Shown: piece after piece, positions 41,859-50,644 of the stretch | Position numbering within the stretch: position 1 is the stretch's first letter | Layout of the letters: each line of letters opens with the position of its first letter | Assembly (NCBI RefSeq): GCF_900115045.1 | Contig: NZ_FOVC01000004.1 | Span: forward strand, 124,001-188,000 | DNA length: 64,000 nucleotides | Origin: Izhakiella capsodis | GTDB lineage: Bacteria > Pseudomonadota > Gammaproteobacteria > Enterobacterales > Enterobacteriaceae | Direction: 5' to 3' | Made by a program: the position numbers and the translations under genes | Notes under the pieces: generated by a model | Database searches by the model: none | Told to the model about the DNA's origin: nothing | What the model saw: only the letters and a program-made list of their open reading frames with translations

Positions 41859-44800
41859 ATGGAGCAGTCTCTCAATTTTGAAATGTTGCGCAGCCAGTGG
41901 CCGGAACTGGCGGATCTCACGTGTATGGCGGAACGTTACGTTCACACCGACCCGGAAAGCAGTCTGGTTAAACTACGCAACTATACCGAATTGATGGTGC
42001 GTTGGTTATATCGTCAGGAGCGGTTGCCGGAAGGCATCAAGGCGAATCTGTACGATTTAATGAACGCCGATGTCTTCACCAGCATGATACCGGAAGCCAT
42101 CATCATGAAAATGGATGCGCTGCGTATCCACGGCAATCGCGCCGCGCACGGCGGACGTATCAAAGCCAAAGATACCTACTGGCTGCTTAAGGAAGCGTAT
42201 TTATTAGGTGTCTGGCTATATGTTCGTTACGCCCACGGTAATGTTGATAACTGCCCCAAATTTTCTCTCCCTCCGTTAACGCAATCTTCAGGTCGTGCAG
42301 ATGAAAAACGTCTGGAAGATGCAATCAGGGCTCAAGATGAAAGCCGTGAGCGCGAATTGGCATTACAACGCGCATTACAACAGGAGCAGGAAAAGGCCGA
42401 ACACCTTACTCAGCGCCTGAATGAAGCCAGAGCGCGTAACCAGCATGTTGCCGATATCCTCTCTATTGATGAAGCAGAAACCCGCCGCCGCCTGATAGAC
42501 TCCCGCCTGCTTGCTGCTGACTGGAATGTAGGTGAAGAACTTAACAATACCGATCAGGTTACACAGGAACACCCAATTAAAGAACAGCCTACCGTGACCG
42601 GCGACGGTTATGCAGATTATGTCTTGTGGGATGAGGCGCATAAACCGCTGGCGGTAGTGGAAGCAAAAAAAACCAGCGTCAATGCTGAGCAAGGACGAAT
42701 TCAGGCCCGGTTGTATGCAGACTGGCTGGAAAAAGAATATGGTCAGCGTCCGGTCATTTTCTACACCAACGGCTACGATATCTGGCTGTGGGATGACCAT
42801 AAAACGCATGGCTATCCTCCGCGCAGGGTATTTGGCTTCTACAGCAAGGAAAGCCTGCACTATCTTATTCAGCAGCGTGAAACCCGTCTGCCACTGAACA
42901 GCGTGCCGCATGTTAAAGATAACGAAGGTAAGGCCGTTGCCGGACGTTTGTATCAGCTTGAAACCATTGCCCGTGTCAGCGAACGGTTTACCAATAAGTA
43001 TCGCCAGTCATTGATTGTTCAGGCTACAGGTACTGGCAAAACCCGCGTGGCAATTGCGCTAAGCAAACTGATGATTGATGCCCGCTGGGTAAAACGTGTC
43101 CTGTTTCTTTGTGACCGCAAAGAGCTACGTAAACAGGCGGCGAATGCCTTCAATCAGTTCACCAATGAGCCGCTGTATGTGGTCGGGAAATCGAAGAAAG
43201 CAGACAGACAGAATGCCAGGATCTACATCGCCACCTATCCCGGCATGATGAAAATCATGGACCATTTCGATGTCGGTTATTTTGATTTGATCATCGCCGA
43301 TGAATCCCATCGTTCGATCTATAACGTTTACGGCGATCTGTTTAAGTATTTTGATGCCCTCCAGATTGGCCTGACGGCCACGCCGATCGACATGGTGAGT
43401 AAAACCACTTTCGGCTTGTTTGGTTGTGAAGGACGTATTCCTACCGCCAACTACAGCTTGGAAGATGCCATCGCTGATAACAATCTGGTGCCTTATGAGG
43501 TTGTCACGCATACCACAGAATTTCTGCGCGAAGGCATCAAACGGGAGAAATTAAGCGACGCACAAATCCGCGAACTGGAAGAACAGGGGATCGATCCTAA
43601 TACGCTGGAATTTGATGGCAAGGCGCTGGATGAAGCAATTCATAACAAAGACACCAATCGCTATATTCTGCGTAACCTGATGGAAAACGGCCTGAAAGAT
43701 CGGGACGGCCAACTACCTGGTAAAACCATTATTTTCGCCCGTAACCACAAACACGCGCTGCTGTTGAATGAATTATTCGACGACATGTACCCGCAGTTTG
43801 CCGGACGCTTCTGCCAGGTCATCGACAACTACGATCCCCGCGCCGAGCAACTGATTGACGATTTTAAAGGGCTGGATGAAAGCACCAATAAAGAGCTGAC
43901 CCTCGCTATCTCAGTTGACATGCTTGATACCGGTATTGATGTCCCGGAGATTGTGAATCTGGTCTTTGCCAAGCCGGTCAAATCAAAAGTGAAATTCTGG
44001 CAGATGATTGGCCGTGGTACGCGCCTCTGTGCGGGGCTGTACGGCTACGATGACAACGGCAAACCGCTGGATAAACAGAAATTCCGCATCTTCGATCACT
44101 GGGGCAATTTTGAGTATCACGAGCTGCATACCGAAGAGGCCGAAGTCACAGCGACAAAATCGCTAGCGCAAAAACGCTTCGAAGCGTGGGTTATGCTGGG
44201 GGCTGCCGCGCAGCGTAAGTTCGACAAACAGGCGGTGGATTTAGTCGCTCACCAGCTCCGCGAGCAGATCAACGCGCTGGATGAAAAGTCGATTGCTGTG
44301 CAGGAGAAGTGGCAGCAAAAAGCGCACTACAGCGATGAAAAAGTGCTGCGCCAGCTTTCCCCGAAAACACAGCAGGATCTGCTATCTGCCCTGGCCCCGC
44401 TGATGCAGTGGCTGGACGTGCGCGGGCAAAGCGATGCCATGCGCTTTGATAGGGATATTCTGGCGGCGCAAACTGCCCGTTATACCAACCCGGAAGAGCT
44501 GGATGTGCTCTGGCCGGTCATCATCGAGAAAGTGGAACGTCTGCCGCCGCATCTGACTCAGGTGCAACAGCAAGGACAACGGATTAATCAACTTCGTGAT
44601 TTAGGCTGGTGGAAGCAAGCCAGCCTGGAAGAACTGGAGGATATCCGCATTCATTTGCGCGGCATCATGCACCTGATGGAAAAAGACGCGACGCCGAAAT
44701 TTGGTTCGATACAGGTGGATATTACCGAAGATGCGAACCTGATCCAGACGGAGACCCGCAAAACCAACATCCGCTCGATTGATTTCAAACTCTATCGTCA

Positions 44801-45272
44801 GCAGGTTCAAGGAGCGTTGGAGCCCCTGTTTCAGCAAAATCCGGTACTGAAAAAAATCCGCAACGGCGAGACGGTGACGCAAAGCGAGCTGGATGAACTG
44901 GCTAAGTTGGTGCTGATCCAGAACCCTAACGTTGATATCCGTGCGCTGAAAGAGTTCTATCCGCAGGCGACCGCCAGCCTGGATAAACTTTTGCGTACCA
45001 TTATCGGGATGGACAGCGATGCGGTAGAGGTACGTTTTGCCCAGTTCGCCGCTGACAACAGCCTGACCAGCCAGCAACTGCGCTTCCTGTCACTGCTGAA
45101 AAACCACATCCGCGATTACGGCACCATTGAAATGCGGCAGCTCTTTGAACAGCCATTTACGCATATCCACAACGAAGGCGTTACCGGCGTGTTCCCCGAT
45201 ATAGAGCAGATCGCCCGGTTGCAAAGGATAGTCGAAGAGCTGGGTGTTGTGACCGACGCGGCGACGGTATAA
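41859..45272 (+). CDS. hsdR: Type I restriction endonuclease subunit (system 2)
   Basis: A 1137-residue EcoKI-type HsdR. The N-terminal ~110 residues are a DUF4145-like helical domain, then a predicted coiled coil (about 150-205), a PD-(D/E)xK nuclease (YADYVLWDEAHKPLAVVEAKKTS), translocase Walker A QATGTGKTRVA, DE-x-H box IADESHRSIYN, GLTATP and QMIGRGTRL. I start it at ATG GAG CAG (41859) with AAGG nine bases upstream. It is unrelated at the sequence level to the system 1 HsdR. All core motifs are intact. Confidence 0.93.
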   Translation: MEQSLNFEMLRSQWPELADLTCMAERYVHTDPESSLVKLRNYTELMVRWLYRQERLPEGIKANLYDLMNADVFTSMIPEAIIMKMDALRIHGNRAAHGGRIKAKDTYWLLKEAYLLGVWLYVRYAHGNVDNCPKFSLPPLTQSSGRADEKRLEDAIRAQDESRERELALQRALQQEQEKAEHLTQRLNEARARNQHVADILSIDEAETRRRLIDSRLLAADWNVGEELNNTDQVTQEHPIKEQPTVTGDGYADYVLWDEAHKPLAVVEAKKTSVNAEQGRIQARLYADWLEKEYGQRPVIFYTNGYDIWLWDDHKTHGYPPRRVFGFYSKESLHYLIQQRETRLPLNSVPHVKDNEGKAVAGRLYQLETIARVSERFTNKYRQSLIVQATGTGKTRVAIALSKLMIDARWVKRVLFLCDRKELRKQAANAFNQFTNEPLYVVGKSKKADRQNARIYIATYPGMMKIMDHFDVGYFDLIIADESHRSIYNVYGDLFKYFDALQIGLTATPIDMVSKTTFGLFGCEGRIPTANYSLEDAIADNNLVPYEVVTHTTEFLREGIKREKLSDAQIRELEEQGIDPNTLEFDGKALDEAIHNKDTNRYILRNLMENGLKDRDGQLPGKTIIFARNHKHALLLNELFDDMYPQFAGRFCQVIDNYDPRAEQLIDDFKGLDESTNKELTLAISVDMLDTGIDVPEIVNLVFAKPVKSKVKFWQMIGRGTRLCAGLYGYDDNGKPLDKQKFRIFDHWGNFEYHELHTEEAEVTATKSLAQKRFEAWVMLGAAAQRKFDKQAVDLVAHQLREQINALDEKSIAVQEKWQQKAHYSDEKVLRQLSPKTQQDLLSALAPLMQWLDVRGQSDAMRFDRDILAAQTARYTNPEELDVLWPVIIEKVERLPPHLTQVQQQGQRINQLRDLGWWKQASLEELEDIRIHLRGIMHLMEKDATPKFGSIQVDITEDANLIQTETRKTNIRSIDFKLYRQQVQGALEPLFQQNPVLKKIRNGETVTQSELDELAKLVLIQNPNVDIRALKEFYPQATASLDKLLRTIIGMDSDAVEVRFAQFAADNSLTSQQLRFLSLLKNHIRDYGTIEMRQLFEQPFTHIHNEGVTGVFPDIEQIARLQRIVEELGVVTDAATV

Positions 45273-45284
45273 TACGCGCATGAC

Positions 45285-45306
45285 AAGCCCCGGCAGCGGG
45301 GCTTTG
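45285..45306 (+). terminator. Hairpin between hsdR and hsdM (weak terminator)
   Basis: A 7-bp GC-rich stem (AAGCCCC/GGGGCTT, 6-base loop) followed by a short T-rich stretch, in the 63-base gap between hsdR and hsdM of system 2. It could reduce or end hsdR transcripts; hsdMS are then expressed from their own promoter, as for EcoKI. Confidence 0.55.
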
Positions 45307-45335
45307 GTATTTATAACAGGGTATAGACGTTAACA

Positions 45336-46970
45336 ATGATCACCGGTGACTTAAAAAGTAAAATCGACGGGCTGTGGGAAGATTTCTGGGTGGGTGGTAT
45401 CACAAACCCGCTGACCGTAATCGAACAGATCACCTACCTGATGTACTCCAGGATGCTGGATACCCAGGAACAACGGGACGAGAAGCGTAAGCAAATCGCA
45501 GGCGTTGATTTTAAACCACGCTTTGCGCCTGAGCAGCAGGAGTTCCGCTTCAGCCACTACAGCAACCTTGGCTCGGACGAGATGATGGAAGTGGTGCGCG
45601 ACGGCGTATTCCAGCATTTCCGTCAGCTTGGGCAAGCTGAAGATACGAAAGTGACGCTGCTGGGCAACTTTATGAAAGATGCTCGCCTGGAGATTGTTAA
45701 ACCGTCACTGCTGACCAAAGCCGTGGAGGTGATTAAAAACCTGCCGCTGGATCGTGGCGACACCAAAGGCGATCTCTACGAATACCTGTTAAGCAAGCTG
45801 ACCACCGCCGGGATCAACGGTCAGTTCCGCACGCCACGCCACATTATCCGCACAATGGTTGAAATGATGGAGCCAAACCCGGCACGTGGTGAAACGATCT
45901 GCGATCCGGCCTGTGGTACGGGCGGTTTTCTGGCAACCAGTTATGAGTACCTGCTGGAGAAATACAGTTCACTGGAGTCCATTCATACCGAGGTTGTTAC
46001 CAACGAACGCGGCGAATTAGAAGAGCAAAAAATCTTTACCGGCGATCTGCTGACGCCGTGGCGTGATCATGTGGATAACAACATGTTTCACGGTTACGAC
46101 TTCGATACCACCATGCTGCGTATCGCCGCCATGAACCTGATTATGCACGGCGTAGAAGAACCGGATATCCACTATCAGGACACCATGAGCCAGAGCTTCA
46201 GCACCAATTTCCCACAGGCCAGTAAAAACGCTTTCAACCTGATTCTGGCGAACCCGCCGTTTACCGGTTCACTGGATGAGGAAGATATCGACGCTACGCT
46301 TTCGGCAATGGTGAAAACCAAAAAAACCGAACTGCTGTTCCTGGCGCGGATTCTGCAAATGCTGAAAGTAGGCGGACGTAGCGCCACTATCGTGCCGCAG
46401 GGGGTGCTGTTTGGCTCCAGCAAGGCGCACCAGTCGCTGCGTAAAACGCTGGTGGAAGATAACCAACTGGAAGCGGTGATTAACCTGCCTTCCGGCGTAT
46501 TCAAGCCTTACGCTGGCGTGGCAACGGCGATCCTGATCTTTACCAAAGGCGGTCAGACGGATGAGGTCTGGTTCTACGACCTACAGAATGACGGCTACAG
46601 CCTGGATGACAAACGTAACCCGGTAAAAGACAACGATCTGCCACACCTGCTGGCAAGCTGGAAGCATTACCGTACTTTGCGCGGGCTACCGGTTGATAAC
46701 TTTATGGGCGAGAAATCAGCCTCGTTGCTAAAACAGCAGCAACCGGAAGGGATTAATGCTGGCGTTGATTTTAAAGATCGCACTCAGGCGGCGTTTGTGG
46801 TGCCGAAAGCGGAGATTGCGGCGCAGAAATATGACCTCTCTATCAATCGTTACAAAGAGGTGGTGTATCAGGCCGAGGAGTATGAAGATCCGAAGGTGAT
46901 ACTGAAGCGGCTGAAGGACCTGGAGAAAGAGATTCTGGCGGATTTGGATGAGCTGGAGGGGATGCTGTGA
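45336..46970 (+). CDS. hsdM: Type I restriction-modification DNA methyltransferase subunit (system 2)
   Basis: A 544-residue HsdM of normal length. It has the N-terminal HsdM helical domain (LWEDFWVGGITNPLTVIEQITYL), the AdoMet motif DPACGTGGF and the catalytic NPPF (LANPPFTGS). It forms the modification complex with the HsdS encoded with a four-base GTGA overlap. The order R-M-S and length match the EcoKI group; system 1 has order M-S-R and a longer HsdM, so the two systems were acquired separately. Confidence 0.93.
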   Translation: MITGDLKSKIDGLWEDFWVGGITNPLTVIEQITYLMYSRMLDTQEQRDEKRKQIAGVDFKPRFAPEQQEFRFSHYSNLGSDEMMEVVRDGVFQHFRQLGQAEDTKVTLLGNFMKDARLEIVKPSLLTKAVEVIKNLPLDRGDTKGDLYEYLLSKLTTAGINGQFRTPRHIIRTMVEMMEPNPARGETICDPACGTGGFLATSYEYLLEKYSSLESIHTEVVTNERGELEEQKIFTGDLLTPWRDHVDNNMFHGYDFDTTMLRIAAMNLIMHGVEEPDIHYQDTMSQSFSTNFPQASKNAFNLILANPPFTGSLDEEDIDATLSAMVKTKKTELLFLARILQMLKVGGRSATIVPQGVLFGSSKAHQSLRKTLVEDNQLEAVINLPSGVFKPYAGVATAILIFTKGGQTDEVWFYDLQNDGYSLDDKRNPVKDNDLPHLLASWKHYRTLRGLPVDNFMGEKSASLLKQQQPEGINAGVDFKDRTQAAFVVPKAEIAAQKYDLSINRYKEVVYQAEEYEDPKVILKRLKDLEKEILADLDELEGML

Positions 46971-48148
46971 GCTGGCGTTATTTAAAAATTGCGGATTTTT
47001 GTAGCACCGGTAGCGGTGGAACACCCAGTAAGTCAAAGCCTGAGTATTATGAAGGAGGAGATATCCCCTGGATTAAATCAGGAGATCTTAAAGATTCAAC
47101 AATTTATGACGCAAATGATTATATTACAGCCGCAGGGCTAGAAAATAGCAGTGCTAAAATAGTTGAGAAAGACTCAATCTTAATAGCAATGTATGGAGCT
47201 ACTGTTGGCCGCTTGGCGATTTTAGGCATTAATGCAGCGACTAATCAAGCTATCTGTAATATCAGGCCTGATACAACAATTGCTGATATGAAGTATCTCT
47301 ATTACTTCTTGAGGAGTAAATTTAGCTATTTTGTTGGAAATGCGGTTGGTGGAGCTCAACCTAATATTAGCCAAGGATTGATTAAGTCATTGGAAGTTCC
47401 TCTACCTTCCTTAATTGAGCAAAAGCGTATCGCAGATATTCTTGATAAAGCCGCTGATATACGTCAAAAACGTGAGCAAGCAGTCAAACTCGCTGATGAT
47501 TTTTTGCGCGCTACCTTCTTGAAAATGTTCGGCGATCCAGTATCAAATCCCATGGGATGGGATGTTAGACCGTTAGGTCAACACATTATTCATGCAAATA
47601 ATGGATTATCACGCAGAAGGAAAGAAAGCGAGAATACTGGGGAAGTGGTACTTAGACTGCAAGATGTTCATTATGAAGGGATACGCTTCGATAATAATTT
47701 GAATAGAATCAAATTAACAACTTCCGAAAAAGAGCGTTTTTTAGTTGCTAACGGGGATATCCTTTTTATTCGTGTAAATGGAAATCCAGATTACGTTGGA
47801 CGCTCTGCCGTTTTTGAAGGATATAAAGAAAATGTTTATCACAACGATCATTTAATAAGATTAAAAATCAGTAAAGAATATGAACCAATATTTTTATCTT
47901 ATCTTTTCAATCATGAAGGTGGGAAAAGAATAATATCAAGAAAAATCAAAACATCTGCGGGTCAGTATACTATTAGCCAAGGTGGGATTGAGTCACTTGA
48001 TATTTACATGCCTCCAATATCCCTACAAAAAAAATTCGTAGAAATTAGAAATTCAGTAATGAATCTCCCGTATTCTTGCAATTCGTTCACAAAATTATAC
48101 ACAACGTTAAACCAAAAGATATTTTCAGGATATCTATGGCTTTGTTGA
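46967..48148 (+). CDS. hsdS: Type I specificity subunit (system 2), 3' end replaced by IS903
   Basis: A 393-residue HsdS beginning with GTG that overlaps the hsdM stop. Two target-recognition domains are separated by the conserved helix LIEQKRIADILDKAADIRQKREQ and ATFLKMFGDPVSNPMGWD. The native sequence runs to TLNQKIFSGYL, which is the usual C-terminal helix; the last residues (WLC) and the stop come from the IS903-like element inserted at 48138. Only a few residues are probably lost, so activity is plausible. The TRD DNA is AT-rich compared with hsdM. Confidence 0.85.
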   Translation: MSWRYLKIADFCSTGSGGTPSKSKPEYYEGGDIPWIKSGDLKDSTIYDANDYITAAGLENSSAKIVEKDSILIAMYGATVGRLAILGINAATNQAICNIRPDTTIADMKYLYYFLRSKFSYFVGNAVGGAQPNISQGLIKSLEVPLPSLIEQKRIADILDKAADIRQKREQAVKLADDFLRATFLKMFGDPVSNPMGWDVRPLGQHIIHANNGLSRRRKESENTGEVVLRLQDVHYEGIRFDNNLNRIKLTTSEKERFLVANGDILFIRVNGNPDYVGRSAVFEGYKENVYHNDHLIRLKISKEYEPIFLSYLFNHEGGKRIISRKIKTSAGQYTISQGGIESLDIYMPPISLQKKFVEIRNSVMNLPYSCNSFTKLYTTLNQKIFSGYLWLC

Positions 48149-49191
48149 ATAAATCGAACTTTTGCTGAGTTGCAGGATCAGATCACGTATTCTCCTGACA
48201 ATACAGGCAGTCCTGTGGCAAAGCAGAAGTTCAAAATCACCAACTGACCTACCTACAACAAAGCCCTCATCAACCGTGGCTCCATTACTTTCTGGCTTGA
48301 CGATGAGGCGATCCAGGCCTGGTATGAGTCAGCAACGCCTTCACCCCTGGGAAGACCTCAGCGTTATTCTGACCTTGCTATCACGACTGTCCTGATGATT
48401 AAACGCCTGTTCCGGCTGACCCTGCGAGCCGCACAGGGCTTTATTGATTCCATTTTTGCCCTGATGGACGTTCCTTGGCGATCCCCGGATTACACAAGTG
48501 TCAGCAAGCGGGCGAAGTCGGTCAATGTCAGTTTCAAAACGTCTACCCGGGGTGAAATCGCGCATCTTGTGATTGATTCCACCGGGCTGAAAGTTTTCGG
48601 TGAAGGCGAAGGGAACGTCAAAAAACACGGCAAAGAGCGCCGTCGTATCTGGCGAAAGCTGCACCTTGCTGTCGATGGTAAAACACATGAAATCATCTGT
48701 GCAGACCTGTCGCTGAACAACGTAACGGACTCAGAAGCCTTCCCGGGACTTATCCGGCAGACGCACAGAAAAATCAGGGCAGCAGCGGCAGACGGAGCTT
48801 ACGATACCCGGCTCTGTCACGATGAACTGCGGCGCAAGAAAATCAGCGCGCTTATCCCGCCCAGGAAGAGCGCGGGTTACTGGCCCGGTGAATACGCGGA
48901 CCGCAACCGTGCTGTTGCGAATCAGCGCTAAGGGGGAGTAATGCCCGATGGAAATGGACAACAGATTACAATCGCCGCTCGATAGCGGAAACGGCGATGT
49001 ACCGGGTAAAGCAGCTGTTCGGCGGTTCACTGACGCTGCGGGATTATGATGGTCAGGTTGCGGAGGCTATGGACATGGTGCGCGCATTGAACAAAATGAC
49101 GAAAGCAGGTATGCCTGAAAGCGTGCGTATCGCCTGAAAACCCAGCCCGCCAGGGGATACTTACCTGAAATCTGATTTATTCAACAAAGCC
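48138..49191 (+). mobile_element. IS903-type (IS5 family) element with inactive transposase
   Basis: A 1054-bp element bounded by perfect 18-bp inverted repeats GGCTTTGTTGAATAAATC at 48138-48155 and its complement at 49174-49191. The IS903 group normally makes a 9-bp target duplication; here the flanks are GATATCTAT and GCCATTGGG, so there is none. That implies recombination or adjacent deletion after insertion. It now joins the end of hsdS to the integrase stub. Confidence 0.88.
48215..49137 (+). pseudogene. IS903-type transposase, stop codon and frameshift
   Basis: The frame should start at GTG 48215 (VAKQKFKITN) but codon 11, a Trp in intact copies, is TGA. It then reads as an intact IS903 DDE transposase (TFWLDDEAIQAWYESATPSP, STRGEIAHLVIDSTGLK, CADLSLNNVTDSEAFPG, AADGAYDTRLCH) until a one-base loss near 48931 (VANQR then stop), after which the C-terminal part (YNRRSIAETAMYRVKQLFGG) continues in another frame to 49137. 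Both defects make it inactive without help in trans. Confidence 0.88.
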
Positions 49192-49293
49192 GCCATTGGG
49201 GTGAATCAGCAAAAACATGCCATCACTATCAACAAGTGAATACTCTTTTTCCTCAGATTTAGCAGAACGAACCTTAGTACCTGTCAGTGCCAT
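49192..49293 (-). pseudogene. P4-type tyrosine integrase N-terminal stub (island B)
   Basis: Thirty-four codons from ATG at 49293: MALTGTKVRSAKSEEKEYSL, then VDSDGMFLLIHPNG, a clear match to the N-terminal arm-binding domain of P4-family integrases that use tRNA genes. The frame is cut at the edge of the IS903-like element, and no other part of the integrase is found in the window. It lies 202 bases from the CCA end of leuX, the usual place and orientation for the integrase of a leuX island. Confidence 0.85.
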
Positions 49294-49398
49294 AGCGGCT
49301 ATCCTTCCATAGTACTGCCGTGAGTATATAAGCAATATCGAACCAGCATATATACTCGGTTCTATACTCACAAGCATGTTGATGTGAGGTAACTCAGA

Positions 49399-49519
49399 TT
49401 GACTTCAGTTGAGGTGAAAATCGTGGAAAGCCTTGTCTGGCGTGGATTTAAGGCATAAAAAAAAGACGTCACTGGACGTCTATTTACATGCTTTTGGTGC
49501 CGAAGGCCGGACTCGAACC
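49399..49519. repeat. Attachment-site region at leuX (att-like direct repeat, outer)
   Basis: This segment covers the leuX terminator and 3' end and aligns with the decayed copy at 32612-32727 with conserved spacing. It also holds GACTTCAGTTGAGGT (49401-49415), a word found again at 32677-32691, which may be integrase arm-type binding sequence. It marks the boundary between island and core chromosome. Confidence 0.75.
49457..49481 (-). terminator. leuX terminator
   Basis: On the minus strand, a 7-bp stem AGACGTC/GACGTCT with a 4-base loop is followed by an eight-U run. It begins 14 bases downstream of the tRNA 3' end. Confidence 0.85.
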
Positions 49520-49579
49520 GGCACGTATTTCTACGGTTGATTTTGAATCAACTGCGTCTACCGATTTCGCCACTTCGGC
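49495..49579 (-). tRNA. leuX: tRNA-Leu(CAA)
   Basis: An 85-nt class II tRNA on the minus strand, with GCCGAAG acceptor arm, anticodon loop TTCAAAA giving anticodon CAA, a variable arm typical of leucine tRNAs, T-loop GGTTCGAGTCC, and encoded CCA (49495-49497). It matches the E. coli leuX tRNA, a well-known integration hotspot. The 3' end toward the island is intact. Confidence 0.97.
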
Positions 49580-49610
49580 ACTGAAGGAAGGTATACGGAA
49601 AACGTTGTGG

Positions 49611-49638
49611 ATTATACCGTTACCCCCTGCTGGTGCAA
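49611..49638 (-). promoter_or_regulatory. leuX promoter
   Basis: On the minus strand, -35 TTGCAC (49633-49638) and a perfect -10 TATAAT (49611-49616) are separated by 16 bp and lie about 30 bases upstream of the mature 5' end. Confidence 0.8.
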
Positions 49639-49851
49639 CCCCTATCCCTCTGCCCGAGTGTTGAGTGCTGAAAATTTGCGCGGCGGTCACACGCATTCGG
49701 GCCATTTATGCCGCTGGAGATAGGAGTAATCTGATTATCTGCGATAAGCGCATATTTTTGCGCAACCTTTAATTATTAACTAAAGTCACAGTTAGGAAGT
49801 GTACATGTTCACCTTCAGGGTGTAGTAAAAGACGTGATTAAGGTAATTAAT

Positions 49852-50352
49852 ATGAAAGTATCTACTGGGTTAGTAGCGGTTTTGTCTTTTTCTTCTTTTT
49901 TACTGGCAGGCCAGGTTTCGGCATCAAGCTGGCAGGATCAGCTCAATAATGCGGCCAATTTACTCAGCAGCGGTAATGGCAGCGCGTCTTCGCCGCAGCC
50001 GGCGCAAACCTCGCTATCATCGCTTACTGGCCTGCTTAACGGCGGTAATCAGTCTCTCAGCGCTAAAAGCATGACAAACGCGGCCGGTATCTTGCAATAT
50101 TGCCTACAAAACAACATTGTCGATAATAATGCAGACTCAATTAAAGATAAGCTATTGGGTAAGCTTGGTCTGGCAAATGCCAGTCAGGCAGAGCAGAAGC
50201 AGGACTATAAACAGGGGCTGATGGGTTTGCTGAACACCGGTAATGGCCAGCAGGTGAACCTTAACAGTCTCGGACAGACACCGTTGGCAAAAAAAGTGAA
50301 AACCAAAGCCTGCGACCTGATTCTCAAGCAAGGTAAACAGTTTATTTCCTGA
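49852..50352 (+). CDS. DUF2501 (YjjA-like) secreted protein
   Basis: A 166-residue protein with a signal peptide (LVAVLSFSSFLLAGQVSA) and a body rich in Ser, Asn, Gln and Leu with a spaced pair of cysteines (LQYCLQNN and TKACDLILKQ). The C-terminal half matches DUF2501/YjjA. The function is unknown. The start is placed at MKVSTG with AAGG eight bases upstream. It is the first core gene after leuX, in the opposite direction, and is followed by a hairpin terminator. Confidence 0.85.
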   Translation: MKVSTGLVAVLSFSSFLLAGQVSASSWQDQLNNAANLLSSGNGSASSPQPAQTSLSSLTGLLNGGNQSLSAKSMTNAAGILQYCLQNNIVDNNADSIKDKLLGKLGLANASQAEQKQDYKQGLMGLLNTGNGQQVNLNSLGQTPLAKKVKTKACDLILKQGKQFIS

Positions 50353-50363
50353 TTATTTTCCTC

Positions 50364-50415
50364 GCGCCGCCTTAATAAACGATATTTTCACCGATTGCGG
50401 CGCTCTCTTCTTTCT
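50364..50415 (+). terminator. Terminator after the DUF2501 gene
   Basis: GCGCCGC (50364-50370) pairs with GCGGCGC (50397-50403) around a long 26-base loop and is followed by a pyrimidine/T-rich tract. It begins 12 bases after the stop codon. Confidence 0.5.
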
Positions 50416-50644
50416 CCTCTGCTAAAGAGTCGGCCCGGCTTTCCCGTCGTCATGCGGTTTGGATAAAAACAGCATCGGACGGGCATATTCAGCAACTATA
50501 CTTATCAACCGCAGACAATAAAACGCATAACAGATTTTAATATGTCGGTACATCAGCGCGATGCTCAGCAGACGATGACCGGAACTCTCATTGCTATGCT
50601 AACCTGCTATTCTTGATGCATTACCTTTATCAAGGACCCAGACT

